Below are positions 23,739 to 32,023 of a DNA stretch of 53,519 nucleotides, one piece after another. Where the stretch lies: assembly GCF_014204325.1 (NCBI RefSeq), contig NZ_JACHKT010000036.1:1-53519 (forward strand). The letters are read 5' to 3'. The notes beneath the pieces were generated by a model that ran no database searches, was not told where the DNA came from, and worked only from the letters and a program-made list of their open reading frames with translations. Numbering within the stretch: the stretch's first letter is position 1; each line of letters opens with the position of its first letter. The stretch comes from Arcicella rosea (lineage in GTDB: Bacteria > Bacteroidota > Bacteroidia > Cytophagales > Spirosomataceae). The translations under genes were made by a program, and so were the position numbers.

Positions 23739-23880
23739 TATATTTATTTATCTTTTTATATTTATTTATCTTACTACCTTACTACCAAAGGGAAAAAACA
23801 AGCTACGTGCTTTAGAAAAGCCTTTTTTAAGTAGTAAGATAGCTTCTTATAAGCTACTACTCTTCTTACGACCTTACTAC
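23739..23880. other. Origin-like patch: AT-rich 16-mers followed by CTTACTAC repeats
   Basis: TATATTTATTTATCTT occurs twice (23739-23754 and 23757-23772), directly followed by tandem CTTACTAC at 23770-23777 and 23778-23785. An inverted GTAGTAAG is at 23831-23838, and a second tandem pair CTTACGAC/CTTACTAC is at 23865-23880. AT-rich 16-mers beside short iterons resemble a replication origin, or an operator region for the gene starting at 23988. The iteron resembles the reverse of the TCGAGTAAG sites in element 2. The rest of the 23533-23987 gap shows no coding frame. Confidence 0.45.
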
Positions 23881-23987
23881 TTTTCAATTTTCTAAATTAA
23901 TATCAAAAGAAAGTTTCATCTGAGCATCAGCCAAAATTTAGTAATTTGCAAAAGATATATTTATCATTGAATATCGTCATTCATTAA

Positions 23988-25661
23988 ATGCAAGAAAAAG
24001 ACTTACATAGCTTACTTGAAGAACTTCTCCAGCAAAACAGTGGAGAGCAAGCTTGGTTGGAATTTAAAAGTAATGTTGCTTCTCAAAAAGCAAGTATTAC
24101 AATTGAGGGAATTGGTGAATATATTTCTGCTTTGGCTAACGGTGCAACGATTAGTAATCAAGATTTTGGTTATTTAATTCTCGGTGTTGAAGACATCACA
24201 AAAAATATCATTGGCACAAATTTTAGACCTTTTGTTCAAAAAGTGGGCAATCAAGATTTTGAGCTTTGGTTACGTTTAATGGTATCTCCTAAAATCAGTT
24301 TTGAAATTTTTGAATTTGAGTACCAAAATCAACATCTTGTATTATTCCGAATTCCTGCCGCTAAAGGTGAACCTGTAAGTTTTCAGAAGAAATTTTTCAT
24401 TAGAATCAATAGTCAGAAAACAGACTTATTGAATTATCCTGCTTATGTTCGGCAGGTTTATAATTCGTTGGAAGATTGGTCAGCTAAGACAATCCCTAAC
24501 GCAAGTATTGCTGATTTGGATGAAATGGCTTTGGCAGTAGCAAGAGCAAAGTTTAAAGAGAAGAATACTCAAGAAGCTTTCTATTCAGAAATTGATAATT
24601 GGGATACCTCGGTATTTCTGGATAAAGCTAAAATAACTATTCATGGTAAAATTACCAATACCGCTATTTTACTTTTGGGTAAACCTGAATCTGTCCATTT
24701 GTTGTCGCCATCCATTGCTGAGATTACATGGAAGCTTGATACAGAAGAAAAAGCTTATGAACACTTTGGAACACCACTTCTGTTGAACACAACTAAGGTT
24801 TTACAGAAAATTAGAAATTATCAATACAAGTTTTTCCCCAACAATGAATTACTTTCTGTGACGGTCAATAAGTACGAAACCAGAGTTATTTTGGAAGCCA
24901 TGCACAACGCCATTGCTCACCAAGACTATACTTTAAATGCTCGAATCATCGTCACCGAAAAGACCGACAAATTGGTTTTTAGTAATATTGGCGGTTTCTA
25001 TTCAGGTACTCCAGAAGAATACTTTTTTGGAGAGAAAACACCTGACCGTTATAGAAATCCGTGGTTAGTAAAAGCAATGGTTAATTTGGGAATGATTGAT
25101 ACTATGGGCTACGGTATTTACACCATGTTAAAGGAACAAAGAAAACGTTTCTTCCCATTACCAGACTATCATCATTCAGATTCAAGGAATGTAGTATTAG
25201 AGATTTATGGACATGAAATAGATACCAACTATTCAAAGCTTTTAATGGAGCATAAAGACCTTTCTTTGGAGACAGTCATACTATTGGATAGAGTACAGAA
25301 AAAACTGCCTATTACGAAAGAAGCATCAGATTCATTGCGTAAACAGAAATTGATAGAAGGAAGGACTCCTAATTATTTCGTATCGGCAAGTATTGCTCAA
25401 GCCACAGGACAAAAAGCCATTTATTCTAAAAACAAAGCGTTTGAAAAATCGTATTATCTTGACTTAATCATTAAGTCAATCACAGAGCATGGATTTTTAG
25501 AGCGTTCAGATGTGGATGAGCTACTATGGAATAAACTCCCTGAATGGATGGATGAAAAGCAGAAAAAAATCAAAATTACAAACCTTTTAGCAGAGTTAAG
25601 AAGTATTGGTAAAATTAGAAATGAAGGAAGTGATACTAAGCCCAAATGGGTTCTTTTATAA
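23988..25661 (+). CDS. Schlafen-type AlbA_2 domain protein with HATPase_c_4 domain
   Basis: A 557-residue soluble protein. Residues about 15-150 form an AlbA_2 (Schlafen-like) domain, starting with the typical EQAWLEFKSN and GEYISALANGATISNQDFGYLILGVED. The middle (about 270-400) is a HATPase_c_4 domain of the type found in RecG-like ATP-binding proteins: EAMHNAIAHQDYTLNARIIV carries the N-box, followed by LVFSNIGGFYSG and MGYGIYTML. The C-terminus looks like winged helices. Such proteins are frequent on mobile elements and near defence genes and are thought to act as regulators or nucleic-acid-binding effectors; the exact role is unknown. It is the only plus-strand gene of element 1 and converges with the STAND gene. 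Its stop codon lies in a tandem 11-nt repeat. Confidence 0.87.
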   Translation: MQEKDLHSLLEELLQQNSGEQAWLEFKSNVASQKASITIEGIGEYISALANGATISNQDFGYLILGVEDITKNIIGTNFRPFVQKVGNQDFELWLRLMVSPKISFEIFEFEYQNQHLVLFRIPAAKGEPVSFQKKFFIRINSQKTDLLNYPAYVRQVYNSLEDWSAKTIPNASIADLDEMALAVARAKFKEKNTQEAFYSEIDNWDTSVFLDKAKITIHGKITNTAILLLGKPESVHLLSPSIAEITWKLDTEEKAYEHFGTPLLLNTTKVLQKIRNYQYKFFPNNELLSVTVNKYETRVILEAMHNAIAHQDYTLNARIIVTEKTDKLVFSNIGGFYSGTPEEYFFGEKTPDRYRNPWLVKAMVNLGMIDTMGYGIYTMLKEQRKRFFPLPDYHHSDSRNVVLEIYGHEIDTNYSKLLMEHKDLSLETVILLDRVQKKLPITKEASDSLRKQKLIEGRTPNYFVSASIAQATGQKAIYSKNKAFEKSYYLDLIIKSITEHGFLERSDVDELLWNKLPEWMDEKQKKIKITNLLAELRSIGKIRNEGSDTKPKWVLL

Positions 25662-25691
25662 GAGATTTATAAGAGATTTATAAGAGATTTA
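25656..25691 (+). repeat. Three tandem 11-nt repeats over the stop codon of the AlbA_2 gene
   Basis: TTATAAGAGAT is repeated three times in direct succession. The TAA of the first unit is the stop codon of the AlbA_2 gene at 25661. Confidence 0.85.
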
Positions 25692-25811
25692 GTTCGACAG
25701 CTCAAAGTCAAAAACTTAACTATCAATACTTTAAGCAAAAAAATCTTTTTAAAAATTTTATAAATTTACAAATAAACGCCCTTGTTTTAAAAGAGCTTAT
25801 AAGAAAGAATC

Positions 25812-28800
25812 TTAATTCTCAACCTCTCTCAAAACCATATCAGAGGTTGAGCGGAATGTATCGTTTTGTAAAATTCTATCAAAAATTGAAATGGCTTTAA
25901 CTAAGTAATGATGATTCTGTTCAGCATCTTCTTCAAAAAGAACATTATAAACACTTAGTATAATTTGAATAACTTCTTTATCATAATAGTTGCCTTCACT
26001 AATACTTGGCTCTTGGTATTTATCGAAATGTTCAACCAATTCTAAGCAATCTTTTGGATATTGTCTTACGCCTGAAAGCAAATATTCATAATAATAACGA
26101 GATACTTTTTTGGTTGCCATCAATTTAGCATACTTCTTAATTGATGGTAATAATAATGAGAATCGTTCTTTAGGAAGCCATAAAAAAGAATGTCCATAAG
26201 CATCTACAACTTCACTATCACAATCATCCATAAACATCTCGAATATTTCAATAGATTTTTCCCAGTATTTTGGTTCACATTCTTTTAGTACTTGAGCACT
26301 GGAATCTACTAATTTAGCCTTTACCTTACTATTGTCATTTGCCATAGACATAAGAAGATTATAAGCTTGGTCATTTCCATTTATCCAGTAATAATATAAT
26401 ATTTCTGCAATCTCTGGCATTACATCTTCATATTCAAAACACATTTTATAAAAATCTTGAAGCTTCTCAAAATGTGTCCAATTAAGTTCTTGAGCTACAA
26501 TACCTGCATATTTGAATACCTCTGGATGAGGTTTGCTTGTTAGTTTTAAAAATATTTCTATAACTTTTTCTTTATCAATAACCAACCAATTTGGTAGCTT
26601 AGTCATAACCGTTGTTTTTAGCATGATATTAGAACCTTCAGCTATTTGTTCAACGGTTTCAACTATTCTAATGTGAAACTCAGGTAAATGTGAGCAGTCC
26701 ATTAAATGCAAAATAGCACTTCCTCTAACCGAATCAATTCTATCCAAAAGTATTTCCTCATCTCTGTTTAAATTTTGTATTTCATATTTTTCATCTAAAC
26801 AGTTGGTAATCATATAAGTGACGATATTGCTGCTTATAGTCCTATTTTTAAGCAAATAGCTGGAAATTCTGTAAACCCTCAACTTAGAATAATCTGATAA
26901 ATGGTTGCACTCAATCACTTGATTAACCATTTTAGTAATTACATTTCCATCATATTCTGCTTCAACAAGCCCTTCAATACCAGCTAAAATATACTCCTCT
27001 TTTACTTTCCAATCGGAGACTAACTTATTTATAAGTGGTAGAAAATAATCTGGTCGCTCTTTTACTTCTTTTGTGAATTGGCTATAATGTTCAATCATAG
27101 AGCCTCTATTAGAATCAATAAATAGTTTGTCACTGTCTATCTTTAAAAAGGTTTTTTCCCAGTGGGTCAAAGTCATTTTGTGATAGCTTCTTTGAGAATA
27201 AGGAGCTGGTACTCCTCTAAAAATACTTTTGCGGGGAGCTTCATTCTTAACATTTGGATGTTTTCTTTTTAGCTCTTGATATTTTTTTTTTAGTACAAGC
27301 TTCTTTAAAATTTCTTCAATGGGAATTGATGATAAGCTCAACAGCTTTTTCCTTCCATACCATGATAAATAATGTATTTTCTTTTCTCCACTTGAATAGC
27401 ATTTTAAATGAAATTTATCTTTTATGTTCAACAGAAATTCATCGACTTGATTTTTTTCTTGTTCTGAAAATCTGGGGTAGCTTATAGCTATTAATTCTCT
27501 AACGTAATAAGTATATTCATCCCTTAATTCAAAACCTTCTTGTTGTCCAAAATTAAAGATGAATAAAAAACACTCTTTGGAATATTCTTGAGGATTTTCA
27601 AGTAATCCTTTTACTAATAATCGTTGAATAATGAGAAAAAGATTATCAATATGAGCATAGAAAAAGGTTCTAAAAGCCTGAGGCTCTTCCTTGGCTATTT
27701 TCTTGACATTATCCATCACAATTCCATAAAAGGTTTCATGATTCACCGAACCTTCAGCCGAATCAATAGACGAATAGCCACTTATGGCAGTATCTCCCAT
27801 GAATGATGATAAAACATCATCGGAATGTCGCTCAATTCTAAATTTTGTCTCCTCTATTACTTTTTTGATTAGATTAACCGAAAATTCCAGTGTTTTATCA
27901 AAGTGTTTTTTAAATAGAAGTGTTAGTAATTTCTTCTCAGAATGTTCAAATTTTATTTCTGCACGACTATACGAATTAGTAGATTTTCTACTATAAAGTT
28001 CGATTTCAAATTGGGTAATTACCCAATCTGGTTGGTCAGATACTGCGTTTTCTAAAATATAGAAAAACCAACGATTACGATTTTCTGGCTTTTGGAAATA
28101 TTTTTCAAATAAATCACAAGCTATTGGGTTAGTCCATACTTTTAAATAGAATAACATATCTGAAATAATACGCTCTTTCCCCTCGTAATCTAATAAACTC
28201 TCAGAAACATATTCTAAAACTATATCTGTACTATTTTGTAAGAATCTATTGAAAATTGAGCTACAAAGAGCTATATCCCTATTTTTATCGGTTTCATAAA
28301 GTTTTAAATCTGGGTTAAGTAAATCATTAAAAATATTCTCTTCAATTAAAAATTGTAACCAGTCTGGGCTATTAACAGATTCTAAGAATGCTTTTTTGAA
28401 GGTTTGAGAAGTCAAGATTTTACTCCTAACAAACGCTTTTTCTTTAATCGAAACCTCCCTTAAAAAACATAAATTAGTGATTAATAAGTGTTTGAGATGG
28501 TACGAAAAAGCGTCCGAAAATAAAACCTCATTTAATAATCTGAGATACTCTTTCGGGTTATTCCCTCTTGTAAAATCAAACACCATTTTTACAACAGTTC
28601 TAATCTTTAATCCTTGATGATTTTCAATAATATATTCTAAAATTGATTTGCCCTTGTGAACAAATGATTTTGCATAAGTAAAATCGTAGAACGTTTGATG
28701 GAAGAATTGGATATAATCCTTTTTAAGGGTTAAAATTCCTTCACTGACGAGATAAGCAAGCTCTCGTTTATATCTAATTTGAAATGGCTCTGATGAAATA

Positions 28801-30377
28801 TTTATGCGTTCTTGCTCATACATTTTTTCTGCAATGTCATAGACAAGCATTATACAGTCAGGAGAAGAAATTCTATTGTTAACTATTCGTTGTTTGAATA
28901 ATTCTTGCTGTAAATCCTGACGTGTAGCCAAACGATTAAAATCTAATGTATCATTTAAAACTCTACAAAATAAGTCAAGGTTTGAAGCATTTTTCAAGAG
29001 TTGTTTCAATGGTTCAGATAGTGTTTGAATATTGAAATTCTTCTTTTGAAGCACTGTTTCTATCTGTTCGATAGTCAAATCTTTCACTTCTATTTTACTT
29101 GCTTTTCGAGATATAACAATTAAATCAGCATCTTCTTGTAAATCAAAAGGTCTTGCAGAAATTACAATACGAACTTGGGGAATAGTTGAAAGCGTATTGA
29201 TAAGAGTACGAAATGTATTTAAAGGTTCTCTCCTGTTAGATTGTGTTTGTGATAAAGCATCAATCTGGTCAATTATGACTACTACTTTATCAATTCCATT
29301 CATTAATAAGGTTTTAATCTCTCTTTCTAATGAATCCTTCAAATTGAGTTGAGCTTCTAAATCCTTCACTGTCTCAGGAGCATATTTATCAGACTTAATA
29401 GCAATTACAGGAACTTCTGAATCCATCAAATGACAGACTAAATCTTTCATTATTACACTTTTGCCTACTCCTGCACCACCAACTAAAAGTAAACTATTAT
29501 TTTTTTTATCATCTGATAAGTCACTATTTAGCCATTCTAAAATTTGAAGAGTTTCATCACGTTCAATGTGTGAACCTTCAATATTATCAAACTCATTCGA
29601 TAACTCACTAACAAAAGTGGATGCTATTTTGAAATCTTGGTTAATTACATCAGGAGATAGTAGATTTGGACTTTGAGGTTCTCGAATTGCATCAATAATT
29701 TCATCTGTTTGCTTACCCAATTCCTTCAACAAAGTCTCACTATCAATTACAGTTCTAACACTCCAAAATTGTCCGATTATTATCTTATTAGCTTCTTTAG
29801 CAAGATAGTTGTCTAATTTTGAAGATATTATTGGCTCAATTTTTATTAATTTTAAGAGAGTTTTTAATCTCTTCTCAACGTTTGCAAAAGTTAGTTGAGC
29901 ATTCTTAAAAGTTTCGTATTTTCTGATAACTGCTTTTGTCCATTTTTCAAAATCTGGTTCACAAACAACTTGATTACTAAAATTTTCGATAAATGGACGT
30001 ACATCCTTTGCAAAACCTTTTGGAGCTGCTAAGAAATAGCTATATGAATTTAAATCAATAAAATTTTCATTATCAAGCATATAATGCAAAACAAACTTGA
30101 TAACTTCTTTGGAAACAGTAGCTTTATCCAATAGTTTACTAACCCATTTGCACTGAATCCCCCCAGCCTTTAAGCCATCTTTATATAAATCTACATCAAT
30201 ACCTTTATCTGCTCCAATCGGTTTTAAATCGGAACAATCAAACACTCCTTTGTACTCCCCCGTCTTAATTTCTTGTGAAAATATAGAGTGTAATAACTCT
30301 TCAAATTTTCTATCATTTTGAAGTGCAAAGTAATTATGAGAAGAATTTGGTGTTTGAGAGATTGGTTTGGTGTTCAT
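25812..30377 (-). CDS. Avs-like antiphage STAND NTPase with N-terminal Mrr-like nuclease
   Basis: A 1521-residue soluble protein with three parts. Residues about 20-140 look like a PD-(D/E)xK nuclease of the Mrr/Cap4 kind: an acidic helix (FEELLHSIF), then KGIDVDLYKDG (Asp61/Asp63) and GIQCKW (Gln75, Lys77). Residues about 265-560 are a STAND P-loop NTPase: Walker A VGGAGVGKS (Lys306), Walker B VVIIDQIDALS (Asp370/Asp373), sensor ISARPF, then a winged-helix-like segment (AYLVSEGILTLKKDYIQFFH). Residues about 600-1521 are helical repeats without known motifs, as in sensor arms. Nuclease-STAND-repeat order and length fit Avs proteins, which bind a phage protein, oligomerise and cut DNA. No partner gene is adjacent. 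The Avs label is from architecture, not from a search. Confidence 0.75.
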   Translation of the reverse strand: MNTKPISQTPNSSHNYFALQNDRKFEELLHSIFSQEIKTGEYKGVFDCSDLKPIGADKGIDVDLYKDGLKAGGIQCKWVSKLLDKATVSKEVIKFVLHYMLDNENFIDLNSYSYFLAAPKGFAKDVRPFIENFSNQVVCEPDFEKWTKAVIRKYETFKNAQLTFANVEKRLKTLLKLIKIEPIISSKLDNYLAKEANKIIIGQFWSVRTVIDSETLLKELGKQTDEIIDAIREPQSPNLLSPDVINQDFKIASTFVSELSNEFDNIEGSHIERDETLQILEWLNSDLSDDKKNNSLLLVGGAGVGKSVIMKDLVCHLMDSEVPVIAIKSDKYAPETVKDLEAQLNLKDSLEREIKTLLMNGIDKVVVIIDQIDALSQTQSNRREPLNTFRTLINTLSTIPQVRIVISARPFDLQEDADLIVISRKASKIEVKDLTIEQIETVLQKKNFNIQTLSEPLKQLLKNASNLDLFCRVLNDTLDFNRLATRQDLQQELFKQRIVNNRISSPDCIMLVYDIAEKMYEQERINISSEPFQIRYKRELAYLVSEGILTLKKDYIQFFHQTFYDFTYAKSFVHKGKSILEYIIENHQGLKIRTVVKMVFDFTRGNNPKEYLRLLNEVLFSDAFSYHLKHLLITNLCFLREVSIKEKAFVRSKILTSQTFKKAFLESVNSPDWLQFLIEENIFNDLLNPDLKLYETDKNRDIALCSSIFNRFLQNSTDIVLEYVSESLLDYEGKERIISDMLFYLKVWTNPIACDLFEKYFQKPENRNRWFFYILENAVSDQPDWVITQFEIELYSRKSTNSYSRAEIKFEHSEKKLLTLLFKKHFDKTLEFSVNLIKKVIEETKFRIERHSDDVLSSFMGDTAISGYSSIDSAEGSVNHETFYGIVMDNVKKIAKEEPQAFRTFFYAHIDNLFLIIQRLLVKGLLENPQEYSKECFLFIFNFGQQEGFELRDEYTYYVRELIAISYPRFSEQEKNQVDEFLLNIKDKFHLKCYSSGEKKIHYLSWYGRKKLLSLSSIPIEEILKKLVLKKKYQELKRKHPNVKNEAPRKSIFRGVPAPYSQRSYHKMTLTHWEKTFLKIDSDKLFIDSNRGSMIEHYSQFTKEVKERPDYFLPLINKLVSDWKVKEEYILAGIEGLVEAEYDGNVITKMVNQVIECNHLSDYSKLRVYRISSYLLKNRTISSNIVTYMITNCLDEKYEIQNLNRDEEILLDRIDSVRGSAILHLMDCSHLPEFHIRIVETVEQIAEGSNIMLKTTVMTKLPNWLVIDKEKVIEIFLKLTSKPHPEVFKYAGIVAQELNWTHFEKLQDFYKMCFEYEDVMPEIAEILYYYWINGNDQAYNLLMSMANDNSKVKAKLVDSSAQVLKECEPKYWEKSIEIFEMFMDDCDSEVVDAYGHSFLWLPKERFSLLLPSIKKYAKLMATKKVSRYYYEYLLSGVRQYPKDCLELVEHFDKYQEPSISEGNYYDKEVIQIILSVYNVLFEEDAEQNHHYLVKAISIFDRILQNDTFRSTSDMVLREVEN

Positions 30378-30680
30378 ACAATTTTATAGTAAAAGGTTAA
30401 TTTCTATTACTTAACTTTCAAAAATCACTTCCTTAATTGGAACAAATTATTACTAAAATACCAATTTCTGTTTAAAAAGGAGGGCTTCACTATATAAGAT
30501 ACCTAAACAATTTATTTTTATTACTTAACCTCAATAAGTGAGCAATGAGAATAGTCTTAAAAGTGAACATTGAAAGAATAAGTTATTTGAAGATTTTCAA
30601 GACAGTACAGAAATTAAACAGAAAATATTCTAATAAAAACTGTTCCAAACCATTTCAAAAAATCTGGAACAGTGGAAAAC
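30378..30680. other. Noncoding right flank of element 1
   Basis: About 300 bp with no credible gene. It must hold the promoter of the minus-strand STAND gene. The one clear structure is an 8-bp inverted repeat CTGTTCCA/TGGAACAG (30640-30647 and 30665-30672), close to the attachment site. Confidence 0.5.
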
Positions 30681-30681
30681 A

Positions 30682-30716
30682 AAAAAGCCTTCATACGTTG
30701 CGTATGAAGGCTTTTT
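30682..30716 (-). terminator. Element-borne terminator, copy at the element 1/2 junction
   Basis: A 16-bp perfect stem with a 3-nt loop (30682-30697 with 30701-30716). The 61-nt block 30679-30739 matches 36605-36665 with one difference. Read leftward, it lies where a tRNA terminator would be needed. Confidence 0.85.
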
Positions 30717-30724
30717 GTAATTAA

Positions 30725-30739
30725 TTGCTCCCTCTCCTG
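30725..30739. repeat. Attachment core, middle copy (junction of elements 1 and 2)
   Basis: Same 15 bases as at 23518 and 36651. To the left it is like the right junction at 36651 (hairpin plus TRATTAATT); to the right it is like the left junction at 23518 (TGGATRAAAT). This hybrid is what is expected when element 2 enters the right junction of element 1. A degenerate second copy, CTCCTTTCTCCTGT, is at 30765-30778. Confidence 0.85.
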
Positions 30740-31022
30740 TGGATAAAATCATCGTTTTATTATTCTCCTTTCTCCTGTAAACCAATGAATTACAGAATAA
30801 AGCCCCCAAATTGTACCTTTATTTGTAACTATTTCTATAAAAAAGCCTTTTATAAACTCTAATTACTACTCATTTATAATTGTGCAAGATTTAAAACTAA
30901 ATAATGCTTTCTCTTTGAATTAAAGCCTTTTTTCTTCCAAAAGTTAATTTTCAGGTACTCACTTTTATTGTACCTCAATACACTTAATGTTTAATAGTGC
31001 ATAGTTGTTCAAATAGATTATT
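30740..31022. other. Noncoding left end of element 2
   Basis: About 280 bp without a gene. It holds a degenerate second copy of the attachment core (30765-30778) and two AAAGCCTTTT motifs (near 30842 and 30924). It is presumably the left arm of the recombination site plus the 3' flank of the repressor gene; no clear terminator for that gene is seen. Confidence 0.45.
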
Positions 31023-31484
31023 TTATTCTTTTGATTTGAGAGCAATTTTTAAAGCATCTATTACCATTTCTTTGTCTTTAATTCTTTCTTCTTTTTCTTT
31101 TATCGTGTTCTTTAAAGACTTTATCTCTTTCTTTAGATTTTCTATTTCTGAATTTTGCTTACTCCATGTTTCAGTATCTTCATTTGATGATAATTCAAAT
31201 TGAGCTTTTAGTGCTTCATATTTTTTCTCAAGTGCTTTGATTTTTTTTATATACTCTTCTACTTCACTATGACCAATCTCTCCACCTTCATAGTTCATTA
31301 GTTCGGTTACAGTCATATCAAATGCTTTCGCTATTTGTTCCATTCTCTCAATAGTTAGTTGAGTTAGTCCAGATTCAATTCTATTGTAATTACTTTGGTT
31401 TGTACCAATCATCTTACCTAAATCTTGCTGACTAAGCTTTTTCTCAATTCTTATTGCTTTAATCTTGGAATATATAGTATTCAT
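31023..31484 (-). CDS. XRE-family repressor with C-terminal coiled coil
   Basis: A 153-residue DNA-binding protein. Residues 1-66 are a lambda-repressor-like helix-turn-helix (IRIEKKLSQQDLGKMIGTNQ, SNYNRIESGLTQLTIERMEQ). From about residue 75 to the end there is a long charged heptad coiled coil (IKALEKKYEALKAQF, EIENLKKEIKSLKNTIKEKE), probably for oligomerisation or for binding an anti-repressor. It is divergent from the other element genes across a palindrome-rich gap, the position of a master repressor such as Stl of phage-inducible islands. It probably keeps integrase and replication genes silent and represses itself. Confidence 0.87.
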   Translation of the reverse strand: MNTIYSKIKAIRIEKKLSQQDLGKMIGTNQSNYNRIESGLTQLTIERMEQIAKAFDMTVTELMNYEGGEIGHSEVEEYIKKIKALEKKYEALKAQFELSSNEDTETWSKQNSEIENLKKEIKSLKNTIKEKEERIKDKEMVIDALKIALKSKE

Positions 31485-31645
31485 TTTTTAGATTATTTGT
31501 TCAACACAAATTTAATTTATTTGAAAACAAGAATGAAATCTAAAATTTAGATTATCTATTATTTTGATTTTAAAAAATAAATCTACAATTTTGATAATCT
31601 AAATAATGATTTAAAGTATTAAATAACTAAAAAATAGATTAAAGC
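31485..31645. promoter_or_regulatory. Divergent operator region of element 2
   Basis: A perfect palindrome AATCTAAA-A-TTTAGATT lies at 31537-31553, midway between the divergent regulator genes. Further half-sites (TAGATTAT or its reverse) occur near 31489, 31552, 31594 and 31635, so the repressor probably binds several spaced sites. It should contain the promoters for 31023-31484 and 31646-31927. Confidence 0.65.
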
Positions 31646-31927
31646 ATGGAAGCAACACAAACATTTTTAGCAAGCCACATAGTAGCATTTGAAAAAGAAA
31701 CTATGCTATTATTCAAACCATCAAAAGCATTTTACGAAACTGTTGGTATTAACAAAAAAAGATTTTGGCAATTGGTCAGAGGTGTAAAGAAGCCATTGAC
31801 AGAAGAAACAGAGAATTTGTCAAAATGCTTAAAAGTGCCTTTGTCTCAATTAATGAATGTAAATGATAGTAAAACATTTTTATCTGGACGTAGGAGCATA
31901 GAGAGCAGCACTAATGAAAATCAATAA
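31646..31927 (+). CDS. Small Cro/HTH-type regulator
   Basis: A 93-residue protein. The central part (ETVGINKKRFWQLVRGVKKPLTEETENLSKCLKVPLSQLM, given here as residues about 28-70) has the order of an XRE-type helix-turn-helix: a start helix, GINKKRFWQL recognition region, and a C-terminal cap. The termini are unstructured. It starts at the far side of the palindrome region and points away from the repressor, so it is likely the counter-regulator (Cro-like) or the first gene of the element's early transcript. A hairpin (31963-31991) separates it from the integrase. Function is inferred from fold and position only. Confidence 0.75.
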   Translation: MEATQTFLASHIVAFEKETMLLFKPSKAFYETVGINKKRFWQLVRGVKKPLTEETENLSKCLKVPLSQLMNVNDSKTFLSGRRSIESSTNENQ

Positions 31928-31962
31928 TTGATAACAAACCATTCACCCGAACCCAAAAAATA

Positions 31963-31991
31963 AGCCGTAACTATTGCGAGTAGTTACGGCT
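31963..31991. terminator. Hairpin between the small regulator and integrase genes
   Basis: An 11-bp perfect stem AGCCGTAACTA (31963-31973) with 31981-31991, loop 7 nt. T-poor on the plus side but T-rich on the minus side, so it may be a weak terminator or attenuator before the integrase gene, which starts 33 bp later. Confidence 0.6.
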
Positions 31992-32023
31992 AAATAAATA
32001 CGGTTCACTAAATAACAATTAAA

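Larger units (their letters stand above)
23518..30739. mobile_element. Element 1: integrase-less island with AlbA_2 protein and Avs-like cargo
   Basis: Bounded by attachment cores at 23518 and 30725, 7,207 bp apart core to core. Its right end (hairpin plus TAATTAATT before the core) and left end (TGTGGATGAAAT after the core) match those of element 2. It therefore appears to be a sibling integrated first into the tRNA-Asn gene. It carries only two long genes, convergent: an AlbA_2/HATPase protein and a nuclease-STAND NTPase. No integrase, helicase or primase remains. An origin-like repeat patch near the left end (23739-23880) may be a remnant of replication functions. It may depend on element 2 or another integrase for movement, or be stranded. 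Confidence 0.7.

Noticed and set aside
25812-30377. Eukaryote-like NLR or signalling ATPase unrelated to defence
   Set aside because: The N-terminal D...QxK nuclease pattern and island location fit antiphage STAND proteins better; still marked as inference.
30727-30745. Second tRNA-Asn copy at the middle attachment site
   Set aside because: Same 13-base fragment only; the flanking sequence is element DNA, not a tRNA.
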